From Rhodococcus sp. KBS0724 (GTDB lineage: Bacteria; Actinomycetota; Actinomycetes; Mycobacteriales; Mycobacteriaceae): DNA of 64,000 nucleotides. Shown here piece by piece: positions 1 through 8,857 of the stretch. Each line of letters starts with the position of its first letter. The first letter of the stretch is position 1. The position numbers and the translations under genes were made by a program. The stretch is from positions 1,828,501-1,892,500 of the forward strand of contig NZ_VCBX02000001.1 in the NCBI RefSeq assembly GCF_005938745.2. The letters run 5' to 3'. The notes under the pieces were generated by a model. That model saw only the letters and a list, made by a program, of their open reading frames with translations, searched no databases and was not told the origin of the DNA.

Positions 1-1666
1 TCCGCCCCTCATCGAGGACGGCAACACGATCGGCCAAGGTCAGGGTTGACCGGCGGTGCGCAAGGATGAGTGTTGTCTGCCTGCGCCTGGCCCGGAACGC
101 GTCGAAGATCGCAGCTTCGGTGGCAGCGTCGACGGCGGAGGTGGCGTCGTCGAGGATGAGGACGCGAGGGTTCACGAGGAGGGCGCGCGCGAGCGCAATC
201 CGCTGACGTTGCCCGCCCGAGAGTGTCAGACCCCGCTCACCGACAACGGTGTCGTAGCCGTCTGGAAGTGCCTCGATGAATTCGTCGGCGTGGGCCATCG
301 CGGCCGCTGCGCGGATGTCGTCGTCGGATGCGTCGCTGCGGCCCAAGGCGATGTTGACGGCAATGGTGTCGGAGAACAAGAAGGGTTCGTCGAAAGCGAG
401 GCCGATCGCGGCGCGCAGTTGTTCGCCGCGAAGTTCACCGATCGGCACCGAGGTCTCGTCGCTGTCGAGCCTGATGGTCCCGGACTCGGGCGCGTAGAAG
501 CGGGGGAGCAGCAGCGACAGTGCGGTCTTTCCCGAACCGGCCGGTCCGACGACGGCAACGGTTTCGCCGGGTTCGATGTGCAGGTCGAGACCCGACAGGA
601 CATGGCGGTCGGAATCGAAACCGAACGTGACGTTGTCGAACGTGACCCCGAGAGGACCGTCGGGGAGGTCGAGCGGGTGCTCGGGCTCGGCGATGTCCGG
701 TCCCGCGCCGATGACGTCGTAGACCCGTTCGACGGCGGCGCGGGCGAGTTGCGCCATCACCACGACGGAAGACAGTGTGCGCGTGACCACGGTCATCGTC
801 ACGATGTAGGTCGCGAACGCGAGGAAGGTGCCGATGGTGATCCGGTCGTGGAGTGCAAGATAGCCACCAACGGCGATCACAGCGACCTGTCCCAGTTGGG
901 GCAGTGCTGCCATCGTCGGTGTGAAGACGGAGTTGATCCGCGCGACGCGCATCCGTTCGCCGTAGAGCGTCCGGCTGTGTTTCTCGAGTTGATCGATAGC
1001 TCGTTCTTCTTGCCCGAACCCCTTCACGACTCGAACCCCGGTGACGGTTTCCTCGACGTGCTGGGCGAGGTCGGCGGCGCGTTGCTGCGCCGACCAGGTG
1101 GCGGCGTACAGGGTCGGTCGCATGAGGAAGACCACAAGCCCGACAGCGGGGATGATTGCCAGCGCTATCACGGTGAGCAGGGGCGAGAGCCACGTCATGA
1201 TGCCGATGGCCAGCACGAATTGCAGGAGTGCGCCGGCGGACATCGGGACCATCGCGAGCAGGCCCTGCACTAGTTGCAGATCGGAGATCGACCGCGAGAC
1301 GACTTGTCCGGTGCGGATGTCGTCCTGTCCACGGCCGTCGAGACGCTGCAGTGATCCGAGCAGTGCGAGCCGCAAGTCGTGCTGGACGTCGAGTGAGAGT
1401 CGACCGGCCAGCATTCGCCGGCCGTACTGGCAGGCGAAGCGCACGATCGCGAGCCCGGCGATTGCGAGTGCGGTGAGTGTGATGACGGTGCCGGCGTTCT
1501 GCTCACCGGCCGCATCGAGGGCATAGCGGGTGAGCAGTGGGAAGGAAATGTCGATCGTTGCGGCGACCACCGTCACGGTGAGCGCGCCGATCGCCAGCCG
1601 GCGGTGCAGCAAGCAGGCATGGACCAGTCGGCGTATCCAACCCGGATTGTCAGCGATCGTGTTCAT
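1..1666 (-). CDS. ABC exporter half-transporter (membrane + ATPase domain), C-terminus cut by window edge
   Basis: This frame is open from the ATG at 1664-1666 to the left edge, so the last residues are missing. The N-terminal ~300 residues are hydrophobic membrane helices of an ABC type-1 exporter; the nucleotide-binding domain follows. I see Walker A GPAGSGKT (nt 524-547), signature LSGGQRQR (from nt 223 leftwards), Walker B ILILDDAT (around nt 137-160) and an H-loop LAHR. The usual catalytic Glu after Walker B is Asp (LDDAT instead of LDEAT), as in the degenerate subunit of heterodimeric exporters, so a partner is expected beyond the left edge. It lies 41 nt downstream of the ABC-2 permease on the same strand. 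Substrate cannot be told; multidrug or lipid export is usual for the family. Confidence 0.88.
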   Translation of the reverse strand, partial: MNTIADNPGWIRRLVHACLLHRRLAIGALTVTVVAATIDISFPLLTRYALDAAGEQNAGTVITLTALAIAGLAIVRFACQYGRRMLAGRLSLDVQHDLRLALLGSLQRLDGRGQDDIRTGQVVSRSISDLQLVQGLLAMVPMSAGALLQFVLAIGIMTWLSPLLTVIALAIIPAVGLVVFLMRPTLYAATWSAQQRAADLAQHVEETVTGVRVVKGFGQEERAIDQLEKHSRTLYGERMRVARINSVFTPTMAALPQLGQVAVIAVGGYLALHDRITIGTFLAFATYIVTMTVVTRTLSSVVVMAQLARAAVERVYDVIGAGPDIAEPEHPLDLPDGPLGVTFDNVTFGFDSDRHVLSGLDLHIEPGETVAVVGPAGSGKTALSLLLPRFYAPESGTIRLDSDETSVPIGELRGEQLRAAIGLAFDEPFLFSDTIAVNIALGRSDASDDDIRAAAAMAHADEFIEALPDGYDTVVGERGLTLSGGQRQRIALARALLVNPRVLILDDATSAVDAATEAAIFDAFRARRRQTTLILAHRRSTLTLADRVAVLDEGR

Positions 1667-1707
1667 CGCGATCCACGGTAGACCCGGGGGCAGACACGCC
1701 CGTTCAC

Positions 1708-2481
1708 TCAGGTGATGTCGCGCATCCTGGTGCGCAGCCAGCCGGCCCCGACAAGCGCGATGACCCAGGCGGCCAGGATCATTGCCGCACTCGGCCAGGA
1801 GCTCAACCAGTCGACGTCGATGGAGGGCGCCGCATTGACGAGCACGCCGAGTGTCGCCGATACCGGAAGCGCCCTGCCGATACCGTCGGCGCCGACGGCA
1901 AATGCCAGCGCTCGCAGGACCCATTCACCGAAGACGAACCAGCCGATCACGCACAGCGCGCCGATCATGTGCGAGCCGGCGAGCAGCGTGACGGCGGCAC
2001 CGATCAGTGCCCACAGCGCACAGGTGACGATTCCGACGCCGCACATCGCGAACAAATCCGTCGTGAAGCTGAAGTCACGGGTGAACAGAAGCATCGCGCC
2101 GACGGCAACGACCTGCACGGCGAGGGCGTATCCGACAGCAAACGCGGCAACAACACCCAGTTTGGCGGCGATCACCGCGTCGCGTCCGCGAGTGGTGAGG
2201 AACGTCGTGGTGATCGTGGAGTACGTGAATTCGTTTCCCGCCGCGTTTGCACCGAACAGCGCCACAAAGATGAGAGCAACGGTAGTGGGTCCGCCGACCG
2301 CGACGGCAGTGGACACGAGGTTCACGTCGACAGCGGCGTCGGCGCGCTCGGCCAGTGCCTCGACGACCGGACGAGTGAATGACGCGGTCACGAGCGCGAC
2401 AACGACCGGTGCCACGGCGAGCGCCCACCAGTAGCGCAGGGAAAGGATCTTCTGGATTTCTGCTCGAGCGAGCGTTGTCAT
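1708..2481 (-). CDS. ABC-2 type transporter permease
   Basis: A 257-residue integral membrane protein with about six hydrophobic segments and a short cytoplasmic N-terminus (MTTLARAEIQKILSLRYWW) typical of ABC-2 permeases that pair with a separate ATPase. Its ATG overlaps the stop of the upstream ATPase gene by 4 nt (ATGA), so the two are translationally coupled and form one transporter. Family members export drugs, peptides or lipids, or act as immunity pumps. Nothing in the sequence identifies the substrate. Confidence 0.85.
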   Translation of the reverse strand: MTTLARAEIQKILSLRYWWALAVAPVVVALVTASFTRPVVEALAERADAAVDVNLVSTAVAVGGPTTVALIFVALFGANAAGNEFTYSTITTTFLTTRGRDAVIAAKLGVVAAFAVGYALAVQVVAVGAMLLFTRDFSFTTDLFAMCGVGIVTCALWALIGAAVTLLAGSHMIGALCVIGWFVFGEWVLRALAFAVGADGIGRALPVSATLGVLVNAAPSIDVDWLSSWPSAAMILAAWVIALVGAGWLRTRMRDIT

Positions 2482-3497
2482 CGCTGACCCCCTGACGGTC
2501 CGTAAGCAGTGGGACCGTAATAACCCGACGGCGGACTGTAGTAGCCGGATGGTGGGCCGTACCCAGGAGGCGCGGCGCCGTAGTGCGGTGTAGTCATGGC
2601 GACGAACAGTTGCTCGAGGTCTGCGTGATCAGCTACGACGCCGAAAATCGTGACGCCGGCGGCTGAAGCAACCGGGGCAAGTGCGGCTGTGTCGGTGCCA
2701 CTGACAGCGAGTCGACCGTCCGGTGTGATCGTTGCCGCGGTGATTTCGCGGGCGGCCAGCGCCGTCGCCAACAGTGCAGGATTGGAACACGAGACGAGCA
2801 GTCGGCTCTGATGGGAGGCGCGGAGCGCCTCCACACTGCCGTCGTAGACCAGGGAACCGGCGCTCAGAATCACCATGTTGTCCACTAGGGACTCCACCTC
2901 GCGCAGTGCGTCGCTCGAGATCAGGACGGTCCGGCCGGACTCGGCAAACGTCGTCAAGAACTGCGCTAACCAGGCCTTGCCTTCCGGGTCGAGCCCGTGT
3001 GTTGGTTCGTCGAGGACCAGGATTTCCGGGTCGCCGAGGAGCGCTGTGGCGAGGGCGAGCCGTTGCTGCATTCCCCGTGAGAAGAGTCCGGTTCTGCGGT
3101 CGGCCGCCGAGCTGAGTCCGACCACTCCGAGAACCTGTGTCGTGCGCTGTGCGGGCACGCCGATCGCGGCCGCGTAGATGTCGAGGTGAGCGCGCGCCGT
3201 CCGCGCTGGATGGAGGCTGCGGGTATCGAGTACGGCGCCGACTGTCCGGGCGGGCGACTCCAGTTTCGAGATGGGCAGACCGTGAATCGTCGCGGATCCT
3301 TCGCTGGGTGACACCAGACCGAGCAGCATGCGCAGAGTGACGGTTTTTCCGGCGCCAGCGGGGCCGAGTAAACCGGTGATCGTGCCGGCCTGGACATCGA
3401 AGCTCACGTCGTTGACCGCCCGTACCGCTTTGAACGTCTTGGTCAAACCGCGAATTTCGATGGGCGCGGAGACCCGCCCCGGTGCACTACTGGTCAA
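2478..3497 (-). CDS. ABC transporter ATP-binding protein with Gly/Pro/Tyr-rich tail
   Basis: A 339-residue ATPase that energises the permease encoded immediately downstream (4-nt overlap). Walker A GPAGAGKT is at residues 45-52, the signature FSRGMQQR at about 139-146, and Walker B ILVLDEPT at about 159-166. The H-loop region reads LISSDALREVE: the switch His is Asp (residue 196), which is unusual. After residue ~210 comes an accessory domain seen in CcmA/DrrA-like ATPases, ending in a low-complexity tail (repeats of PPSGYY and PPGYGP, residues ~310-335). The Walker B Glu is intact, so ATP hydrolysis may remain despite the H-loop change. Substrate is unknown. Confidence 0.87.
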   Translation of the reverse strand: MTSSAPGRVSAPIEIRGLTKTFKAVRAVNDVSFDVQAGTITGLLGPAGAGKTVTLRMLLGLVSPSEGSATIHGLPISKLESPARTVGAVLDTRSLHPARTARAHLDIYAAAIGVPAQRTTQVLGVVGLSSAADRRTGLFSRGMQQRLALATALLGDPEILVLDEPTHGLDPEGKAWLAQFLTTFAESGRTVLISSDALREVESLVDNMVILSAGSLVYDGSVEALRASHQSRLLVSCSNPALLATALAAREITAATITPDGRLAVSGTDTAALAPVASAAGVTIFGVVADHADLEQLFVAMTTPHYGAAPPGYGPPSGYYSPPSGYYGPTAYGPSGGQR

Positions 3498-3551
3498 AGA
3501 TGCTCCCGCGTCGACAGTCGATGTGTTGTGTCGAGCCTACGTTCTGGCCTG

Positions 3552-4310
3552 TTATCTGCGGAGTGCTCGCGTGGTGTCGGCGGGATCGGGCGCGTAGTCG
3601 TCCTCGGGCAGGATGATGAGGTGATCGGTCCAGCGCAGGGGCGCCGGACCGAAAGCGTCGCGGGCGTTCTTGACGACGCCCTTGCCGATGACCCGGTTGC
3701 CGGCGCCGCCGATGACTGCACCGATTCCGGCGGGGATGAGCTTGCCGAATATGAGGGCGCTGCGTTTTGCGGCGTACTTCATCACGAATTTGCGGACCAG
3801 TGTGCTGTTCATTCCGCGCATCGTGGAACTCGGGATTTTGCTGGTGATCGCGGTGCCCCAGTTCTTGGCGGTGACTCCGGTGACCTTCTGGACGATTTCC
3901 ATGCCGGATTCGCCGAGGGCGACAGCGAGGACCAGGGCGCGTCGTTGCTGGTGGTTCTCGATGGAGATTCCGTGGACCGACGCCACTGCCAGAGTGAGAA
4001 GCGCCGAGGCTTCGAGGAAGAATGCGGACTCCGCGCCGACGGCGGCGATCGATGCGACGGTCCCGACGCCGGGGATAGCGGCCGTGGCACCAACCGCGCT
4101 GCCACTTCCGGTTACGGCCAGGAGAAACATCTTCTCCAGTCGATCGATGATTTGTGCAGGAGACTCGTCTGGATGCGCGTGCCTGACGTGGTCCACGTAC
4201 TTGGCGACGGCCGGTGCCTGGAGGCGGCTGCCGTTGTCGAGTACCGAGATGAGGATTTTCTCGATCCGTCCGGCGTCGTTGCTGCTCGCGTTGTCGATCG
4301 ACTTGGCCAT
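3552..4310 (-). CDS. Conserved hypothetical protein with Gly/Ala-rich hydrophobic segments
   Basis: I start this 252-residue protein at the ATG at 4310 (MAKSIDNASS) because GGAGGGG lies just upstream; the frame extends further but that part looks non-coding. The first ~75 residues are hydrophilic and helical (a segment with IIDRLEKMFLLAV), followed by a hydrophobic Gly/Ala-rich stretch (~residues 70-115) and a second one near residue 205 (LIPAGIGAVIGGAGNRVIGKG). This pattern recalls the EcsC-like membrane-associated proteins of actinobacteria, but I cannot name a family with certainty. The C-terminus is acidic. It lies 54 nt upstream of the ABC ATPase on the same strand and could be co-transcribed. 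Confidence 0.7.
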   Translation of the reverse strand: MAKSIDNASSNDAGRIEKILISVLDNGSRLQAPAVAKYVDHVRHAHPDESPAQIIDRLEKMFLLAVTGSGSAVGATAAIPGVGTVASIAAVGAESAFFLEASALLTLAVASVHGISIENHQQRRALVLAVALGESGMEIVQKVTGVTAKNWGTAITSKIPSSTMRGMNSTLVRKFVMKYAAKRSALIFGKLIPAGIGAVIGGAGNRVIGKGVVKNARDAFGPAPLRWTDHLIILPEDDYAPDPADTTRALRR

Positions 4311-4444
4311 CGCTTTGCCCCTCCGCACGTGTCCACTCGGCAATCGGTGAACCTCGCTGTCGAGGATAGGTGAAGTTTTGCAGCGGAGTAGGTGGCGTGG
4401 GCCATAGGCTTGTGGTGTGTAGTGCAAGGCGGAAGGGGACTGCT

Positions 4445-4825
4445 GTGGGAACCGTAGTGTGGCCGACGCTGGTGTATGCCGATGCCCGGGCGGCTGTCGA
4501 TTTTCTCGTGAAGGCTTTCGGTTTTGTGGAGAAGGCGCTCTACGCCGACGGGGATGTCGTTGCGCATGCTCAGCTCGATTGGCCTGGTGGTGGCGGGATC
4601 ATGTTGGGTTCGCCCCGGGCCGATTCGTCGATAGCCGGTCTCCCGCCGGGGGTGGGTTCTGTGTACGTCGTCGTCGACGACGCCGACGGACTCCATGATC
4701 GGGCTGTTGCCGCCGGTGCCGTGATCACGCAGGGGCTTCGCGACGAAGACTACGGTTCGCGGGGCTTCACATGTCGTGATCCGGAAGGTGTGTTCTGGAG
4801 TTTCGGTACCTACGGCGGGGAGTAA
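4445..4825 (+). CDS. VOC (glyoxalase/bleomycin-resistance) superfamily protein
   Basis: A 126-residue protein that I start at the GTG at 4445 (VGTVVWPTL), preceded by GGAAGGGG. It has the VOC pattern of two beta-alpha-beta-beta-beta repeats: N-terminal WPTLVYADARAAVDFLVKAFGF and C-terminal YGSRGFTCRDPEGVFWSFGTY. The DPEG.FW ending with a preceding Arg-Gly-Phe is typical of the PhnB/AprL-like glyoxalase subgroup. Possible metal ligands are visible (a His in the first half, no clear C-terminal Glu), so it may be a binding protein rather than an enzyme. It is convergent with the reductase gene that follows. Confidence 0.82.
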   Translation: MGTVVWPTLVYADARAAVDFLVKAFGFVEKALYADGDVVAHAQLDWPGGGGIMLGSPRADSSIAGLPPGVGSVYVVVDDADGLHDRAVAAGAVITQGLRDEDYGSRGFTCRDPEGVFWSFGTYGGE

Positions 4826-4854
4826 TTCCTACCGAGGCGCTTGGGTCAATAAGG

Positions 4855-5880
4855 TTACCGCGTTGCCCAATGGTCTTGCGGCACTACTTCGCTGGGGATC
4901 GGGGGGTGAGGCGGTGTGCCGTCTCCGAATGGCCGGCCGCCCAGTTGTTCGCGGCCGTGCGGCTCGAGCCAGTGCGTCAATTCCGGTCCCTTGGGCACGA
5001 TCTGGCTGGGATTGACGTCGGAATGCACTATGTAATAGTGCTGCTTTATCTGGGTGAAGTCGATGGTGTCGCCGAACCCTGCGGTCTGGAAGAGGTCGCG
5101 GGCGTAGTCCCACAGCACCGGCATCTCACTGAGTTTGCTTCTGTTGCACTTGAAATGGCCGTGGTAGACGGGGTCGAATCTGGCCAGCGTCGTGAACAGT
5201 CGAACGTCCGCTTCGGTGATGGTGTCGCCGACCAGGAAACGTTGCTGTGCAAGGCGTTCCGTCAGCCAGTCCAGTCGCGCGAACAGTTGGTCGTATGCCT
5301 TGTCGTAGGCTTCCTGGGATCCGGCAAAACCGCAGCGATAAACACCGTTGTTGACGTCGCGAAATATCTGTTCTGCAACATCGTCGATTTCGGTGCGGAG
5401 AGCCTCCGGATACAGATCGGGCGCCCCTTCGCGGTGGTACTTCTTCCACTCGGTGGACAGATCCAGTGTGATTTGTGGGAAGTTGTTGGTGACGACCTTG
5501 CCCGTTGAAATCTCCACCATCGCCGGCACCGTGATGCCGCGCGAGTAATTTGGGTCGCGGGCAAAGTATGCGTCCTGTAAGCGGGGGATCTTCAGAACCG
5601 GGTCGACGCCGCCGGGATCGAGATCGAAAGTCCAACTGCGTTTGTCGTGGACCGGGCCGCAGATTCCCATCGACAGAACATCTTCCAGTCCGAGGAGTCG
5701 GCGGACGATGATTGCGCGATTCGCCCACGGGCAGGCGCGCGCGACGATCAACCGGTAGCGATTCGGTTCGACGGGAAATCCATCGCGCCCGTCTTCGGTG
5801 ATGCGTGTGGCGATGTAGTTGGTGTCGCGAGTGAATTCGCGGCCCTCTTCTACAAATGTTGCAGGGTTGTCCGCGTTCAT
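4855..5880 (-). CDS. Glutathionyl-hydroquinone-reductase-family (ECM4/YqjG-like) GST-fold enzyme
   Basis: A 341-residue member of the Xi-class GST family that reductively removes a thiol from thiol-conjugated hydroquinones. The active-site motif ACPWANR is present with the nucleophilic Cys at residue 50. The N-terminal extension, thioredoxin-like domain, and all-helical C-terminal domain (DWLTERLAQQRFLVGDTITEAD) match the family in order and length. The start ATG at 5880 has an AGAGGA ribosome site. Actinobacteria of this group make mycothiol rather than glutathione, so the natural conjugate may be mycothiol; that is inference. Its gene lies 25 nt downstream of the GNAT gene, likely one transcript. 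Confidence 0.87.
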   Translation of the reverse strand: MNADNPATFVEEGREFTRDTNYIATRITEDGRDGFPVEPNRYRLIVARACPWANRAIIVRRLLGLEDVLSMGICGPVHDKRSWTFDLDPGGVDPVLKIPRLQDAYFARDPNYSRGITVPAMVEISTGKVVTNNFPQITLDLSTEWKKYHREGAPDLYPEALRTEIDDVAEQIFRDVNNGVYRCGFAGSQEAYDKAYDQLFARLDWLTERLAQQRFLVGDTITEADVRLFTTLARFDPVYHGHFKCNRSKLSEMPVLWDYARDLFQTAGFGDTIDFTQIKQHYYIVHSDVNPSQIVPKGPELTHWLEPHGREQLGGRPFGDGTPPHPPIPSEVVPQDHWATR

Positions 5881-5905
5881 GGAGATTCCTCTCGATCGCG
5901 TGTCC

Positions 5906-6607
5906 CTACACACTACGTGGTTGTACCGCCGCCGTGGAGTGTATTCCGAGGACGGTGAAGTCGAGTGCGCGTGCGATCGCCGCGCCGCCGAGATGTCCGC
6001 TCGGGATTCGTAGTTGCGGTATGAGGCCGGCGTCGAGAGCGTCTTCGGCAGCGAGAAAGACTGTTCCGCAAGCTAACCCGCGCCGTCTGTGTGCGGGATC
6101 GGTGAGCGCGGTGAGATCGGCGACAAATCCTTGGAACTCGCGATAAGCCGCGGATGCGAGGGGTTGGTGATCGTCCCCGAGTGCAGTGAACCAATGGTCG
6201 CTGGAGCTCAGATCGGCGACTGTGGCGTCGTCGGGTGGGCAGGACCGAGCCACGCTCAGGGCGTCGGATTGCTCGCGGCTGATCAGAAGTTGTTCTGCGG
6301 GTGTGTGATCCGTGTAGTCGGCCAGGAATGCGAGTTGGGTGTGCGAGGTGAGCCGGCCGCCGTGATCCTTGGTGAGTTCGAGAAGTCGTGTCGGTTCCAG
6401 CAGTGCGGTGGCGTCCTCGTTTGCGGTGCGTTCGGTGAACCAACGAGGTCCGACGACGGCGGCTGCTTCGGCGAGCTGCAGCACGTGAATCAGCTCAGCG
6501 CCCTCTTCGGTGACGCGGGCAGTGTGCGTTGAACGTAGTGCGGAATCTCCGAGTCGGAGGTGTCGGGCCCACGCGAGTCGAATGATGTCCAGGTGATGGT
6601 CGTCCAC
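5906..6607 (-). CDS. GNAT-family N-acetyltransferase
   Basis: A 233-residue protein starting at a GTG (6605-6607). The N-terminal ~130 residues do not match a family I recognise; the C-terminal half is GNAT-like, with beta-strand LTALTDPAHRRRGLA carrying the acetyl-CoA pyrophosphate loop (RRRGLA) followed by a helix and a terminal ALDFTVLG strand. This layout, N-terminal unknown plus C-terminal GNAT, is common in actinobacteria. The substrate is unknown. It is divergent from the PadR gene, and the 126-nt gap between them holds palindromes that could control both. Confidence 0.72.
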   Translation of the reverse strand: MDDHHLDIIRLAWARHLRLGDSALRSTHTARVTEEGAELIHVLQLAEAAAVVGPRWFTERTANEDATALLEPTRLLELTKDHGGRLTSHTQLAFLADYTDHTPAEQLLISREQSDALSVARSCPPDDATVADLSSSDHWFTALGDDHQPLASAAYREFQGFVADLTALTDPAHRRRGLACGTVFLAAEDALDAGLIPQLRIPSGHLGGAAIARALDFTVLGIHSTAAVQPRSV

Positions 6608-6661
6608 TCGCTACAGGCTAGTCCGGTTCGGGCGGGTTGATCGAGATGGCCTCTAGTCGTA

Positions 6662-6694
6662 TATTCCATGTGGACTATTTCGCGTGGAATAGTC
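6662..6694. promoter_or_regulatory. Overlapping inverted repeats, candidate PadR operator
   Basis: Two interleaved perfect repeats lie in the divergent promoter region: TATTCCA (6662-6668) with TGGAATA (6685-6691), and GACTATT (6673-6679) with AATAGTC (6688-6694). A third half-site ATAGTC occurs at 6700-6705. They sit 40-70 nt upstream of the PadR start. PadR regulators commonly repress their own operon through AT-rich palindromes, so autoregulation of padR and the pump is the likely role. No binding data are available. Confidence 0.55.
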
Positions 6695-6733
6695 AAGAAA
6701 TAGTCAATTACGGCTTGTCAGGGAGGGGGCCTC

Positions 6734-7357
6734 ATGGGTGACGTATCGCTGACGCCCCTGGGCATCACCGTTCTGGGCCTGCTGTCCGAGCGTTCGATGC
6801 ACCCGTACGAGATGTATCAACTTGCCTCGGTTCGACGGGGCGATCAGCTGGTGAAGATCAAGCCGGGCTCGCTTTATCACACGGTTTCCCGGTTGGAGAA
6901 GCAGGAACTTCTTGCGTCGATCGGGACCGATCGTGAGGGTAATCGGCCTGAGCGCACGACGTACGAGATCACTGCCCGAGGCCGTAGTGCCCTCGAGCAC
7001 CAACTACGCGAGATGTTGGCAGTTCCGATGCGGGAGTACCCGCGGTTGCCGCTGGCGCTCGCCGAGATGCACAACTTGTCGGCGGATACGGCTGTTCGGA
7101 TGCTGCGCATCCGGATCGGACATCTCGACGAGTCGATCGCTGAATTCGAGCAGACCCGAGCTCACCTGCAGGCGCTGGAGAAGCCTCGAATCTTCACCGT
7201 CGGCGTCGACTACGTCCATGCCGCGACCGTTGCGGAGCGTAACTGGCTTGCGCAACTCGCGGAAGACATCGAAACCGGTGAATTCGAGTGGATTTCCCAA
7301 GAACTTGTCGATCGCCTTGCAGGCTCTGCAGGCTCGAGCGCACCTATTAAGGACTGA
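6734..7357 (+). CDS. PadR-family transcriptional regulator
   Basis: A 207-residue protein with an N-terminal PadR winged helix (TPLGITVLGLLSERSMHPYE, recognition region IKPGSLYHTVSRLEKQELL, residues ~8-80) followed by a helical C-terminal dimerisation domain (Vir-type, residues ~95-200). The stop codon is 2 nt from the start of a DHA2 efflux pump. PadR-pump pairs of this kind usually have the regulator repress the pump until a toxic ligand binds. Candidate operator palindromes lie just upstream. RBS GGGAGGGGG precedes the ATG. Confidence 0.93.
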   Translation: MGDVSLTPLGITVLGLLSERSMHPYEMYQLASVRRGDQLVKIKPGSLYHTVSRLEKQELLASIGTDREGNRPERTTYEITARGRSALEHQLREMLAVPMREYPRLPLALAEMHNLSADTAVRMLRIRIGHLDESIAEFEQTRAHLQALEKPRIFTVGVDYVHAATVAERNWLAQLAEDIETGEFEWISQELVDRLAGSAGSSAPIKD

Positions 7358-7359
7358 AG

Positions 7360-8844
7360 ATGGAAAAGCAAGTCAATCCCTGGCACGCGCTGTGGGCGTT
7401 GTGCATCGGTTTCTTCATGATTCTGGTGGACAGCACCATCGTCGCTGTCGCCAACCCCGCGATCATGGAGGACCTCGGCACCGACATCAACAAGGTCGTC
7501 TGGGTCACCAGCGCGTACCTGCTGGCGTATGCGGTGCCGCTGCTCGTCACCGGCCGACTCGGTGACAGGTTCGGCCCGAAGAACCTGTACATGATCGGCC
7601 TAATCCTGTTCACCGGCGCCTCACTGTGGTGTGGTCTGTCCGGCAGCGTCGAAATGTTGATCGTGGCAAGGGCTTTCCAAGGCCTCGGTGCCGCAATGAT
7701 GACTCCGCAGACCATGGCGGTCATCACGCGCACCTTCGCGCCGAACAAGCGTGGCGCCGCGATGGGCCTGTGGGGCGCCGTTGCCGGTGTCGCGACGCTG
7801 GTCGGTCCGCTCGCCGGTGGTGTGTTGGTCGACAATCTCGGTTGGGAATGGATCTTCATCGTCAACGTCCCGATCGGCGTGATCGCCTTCCTGCTCGCCT
7901 GGAAGCTGGTTCCTTCGTTGCCGACCAGTGAGCACAAGTTCGACATCCCTGGCGTGATTCTCAGCGCTGCAGGCATGTTCCTGCTCGTGTTCGGAATCCA
8001 GGAAGGCAGTTCGTACGACTGGAACGGATTTGTCTGGAGCTTGATCGGCGCCGGTGTGCTGTTGCTCGCGGTGTTTGTGTTCTACCAGTCGCGCAACAAG
8101 AACGAACCGTTGCTTCCCTTGGAACTCTTCAAGGATCGCAACTTCTCGTTAGCAAACGTCGCCATCACCGCAATGGGCTTTGCCATCACGTCGATGGTGC
8201 TTCCGCTGATGTTCTACACGCAGGCGGTTCGCGGACTCTCCCCGACGCAGTCGGCTCTGCTCCTCGTTCCGATGGCTGTGCTGACCGGCATTTTTGCGCC
8301 GATCATCGGCAAGCAGGTCGACAAGACGCATCCGCGCTACATCGCCGGCACCGGCTTCCTGCTGTTCGCGATCGCCTTGGGCTGGCTCGCGCTGGTGATG
8401 TCTCCCGACGTCGCGATCTGGGAACTGCTCCTGCCGATCGGTCTGATCGGCTTCGCCAACGCATGCATCTGGTCGCCGCTTGCAGCGACCGCGACGCACA
8501 ACCTGCCTCCGATGCAGGCCGGCGCCGGCGCCGGCGTCTACAACACCACCCGGCAGGTGGGTGCTGTGCTCGGTAGTGCCGCGATCGGCGCCCTGATCAC
8601 CGCACGATTGGCAGCTCAGGGCCTGACCGGCGGTAGTTCCGAAGCCGGCGTCGGACATTTGCCCGAGGTAGTTCGCGAACCGTTCAGTACGGCAATGTCG
8701 GAGTCGATCTGGCTACCGGCAGGGGTGCTGCTGATCGGCTTTGTCGCTTCGGTGTGCTTCGCTCGGCCTCTGCGCGGAGACGCACACGACGACGCGATGG
8801 CGCTCAATGCCGAAGCGAGTCGGGAAACCTCACTGCGGGAGTGA
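7360..8844 (+). CDS. DHA2-family MFS drug exporter (EmrB/QacA type)
   Basis: A 494-residue proton-driven exporter in the inner membrane with about 14 hydrophobic helices. MFS motif A appears as GRLGDRFGPKNLY after TM2, and the DHA2-type proline/glycine-rich motif C as GAVAGVATLVGPLAGG in TM5. Start ATG lies 2 nt after the padR stop, so it is co-transcribed and probably PadR-controlled. Likely substrates are lipophilic toxic compounds. It is convergent with the next MFS gene, separated by only 13 nt. Confidence 0.92.
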   Translation: MEKQVNPWHALWALCIGFFMILVDSTIVAVANPAIMEDLGTDINKVVWVTSAYLLAYAVPLLVTGRLGDRFGPKNLYMIGLILFTGASLWCGLSGSVEMLIVARAFQGLGAAMMTPQTMAVITRTFAPNKRGAAMGLWGAVAGVATLVGPLAGGVLVDNLGWEWIFIVNVPIGVIAFLLAWKLVPSLPTSEHKFDIPGVILSAAGMFLLVFGIQEGSSYDWNGFVWSLIGAGVLLLAVFVFYQSRNKNEPLLPLELFKDRNFSLANVAITAMGFAITSMVLPLMFYTQAVRGLSPTQSALLLVPMAVLTGIFAPIIGKQVDKTHPRYIAGTGFLLFAIALGWLALVMSPDVAIWELLLPIGLIGFANACIWSPLAATATHNLPPMQAGAGAGVYNTTRQVGAVLGSAAIGALITARLAAQGLTGGSSEAGVGHLPEVVREPFSTAMSESIWLPAGVLLIGFVASVCFARPLRGDAHDDAMALNAEASRETSLRE

Positions 8845-8857
8845 GATTCGTCCCGGC

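Noticed and set aside
56..1273. Rightward 405-codon ORF at the left edge
   Set aside because: The opposite strand encodes the ABC exporter with Walker A, signature and Walker B motifs.
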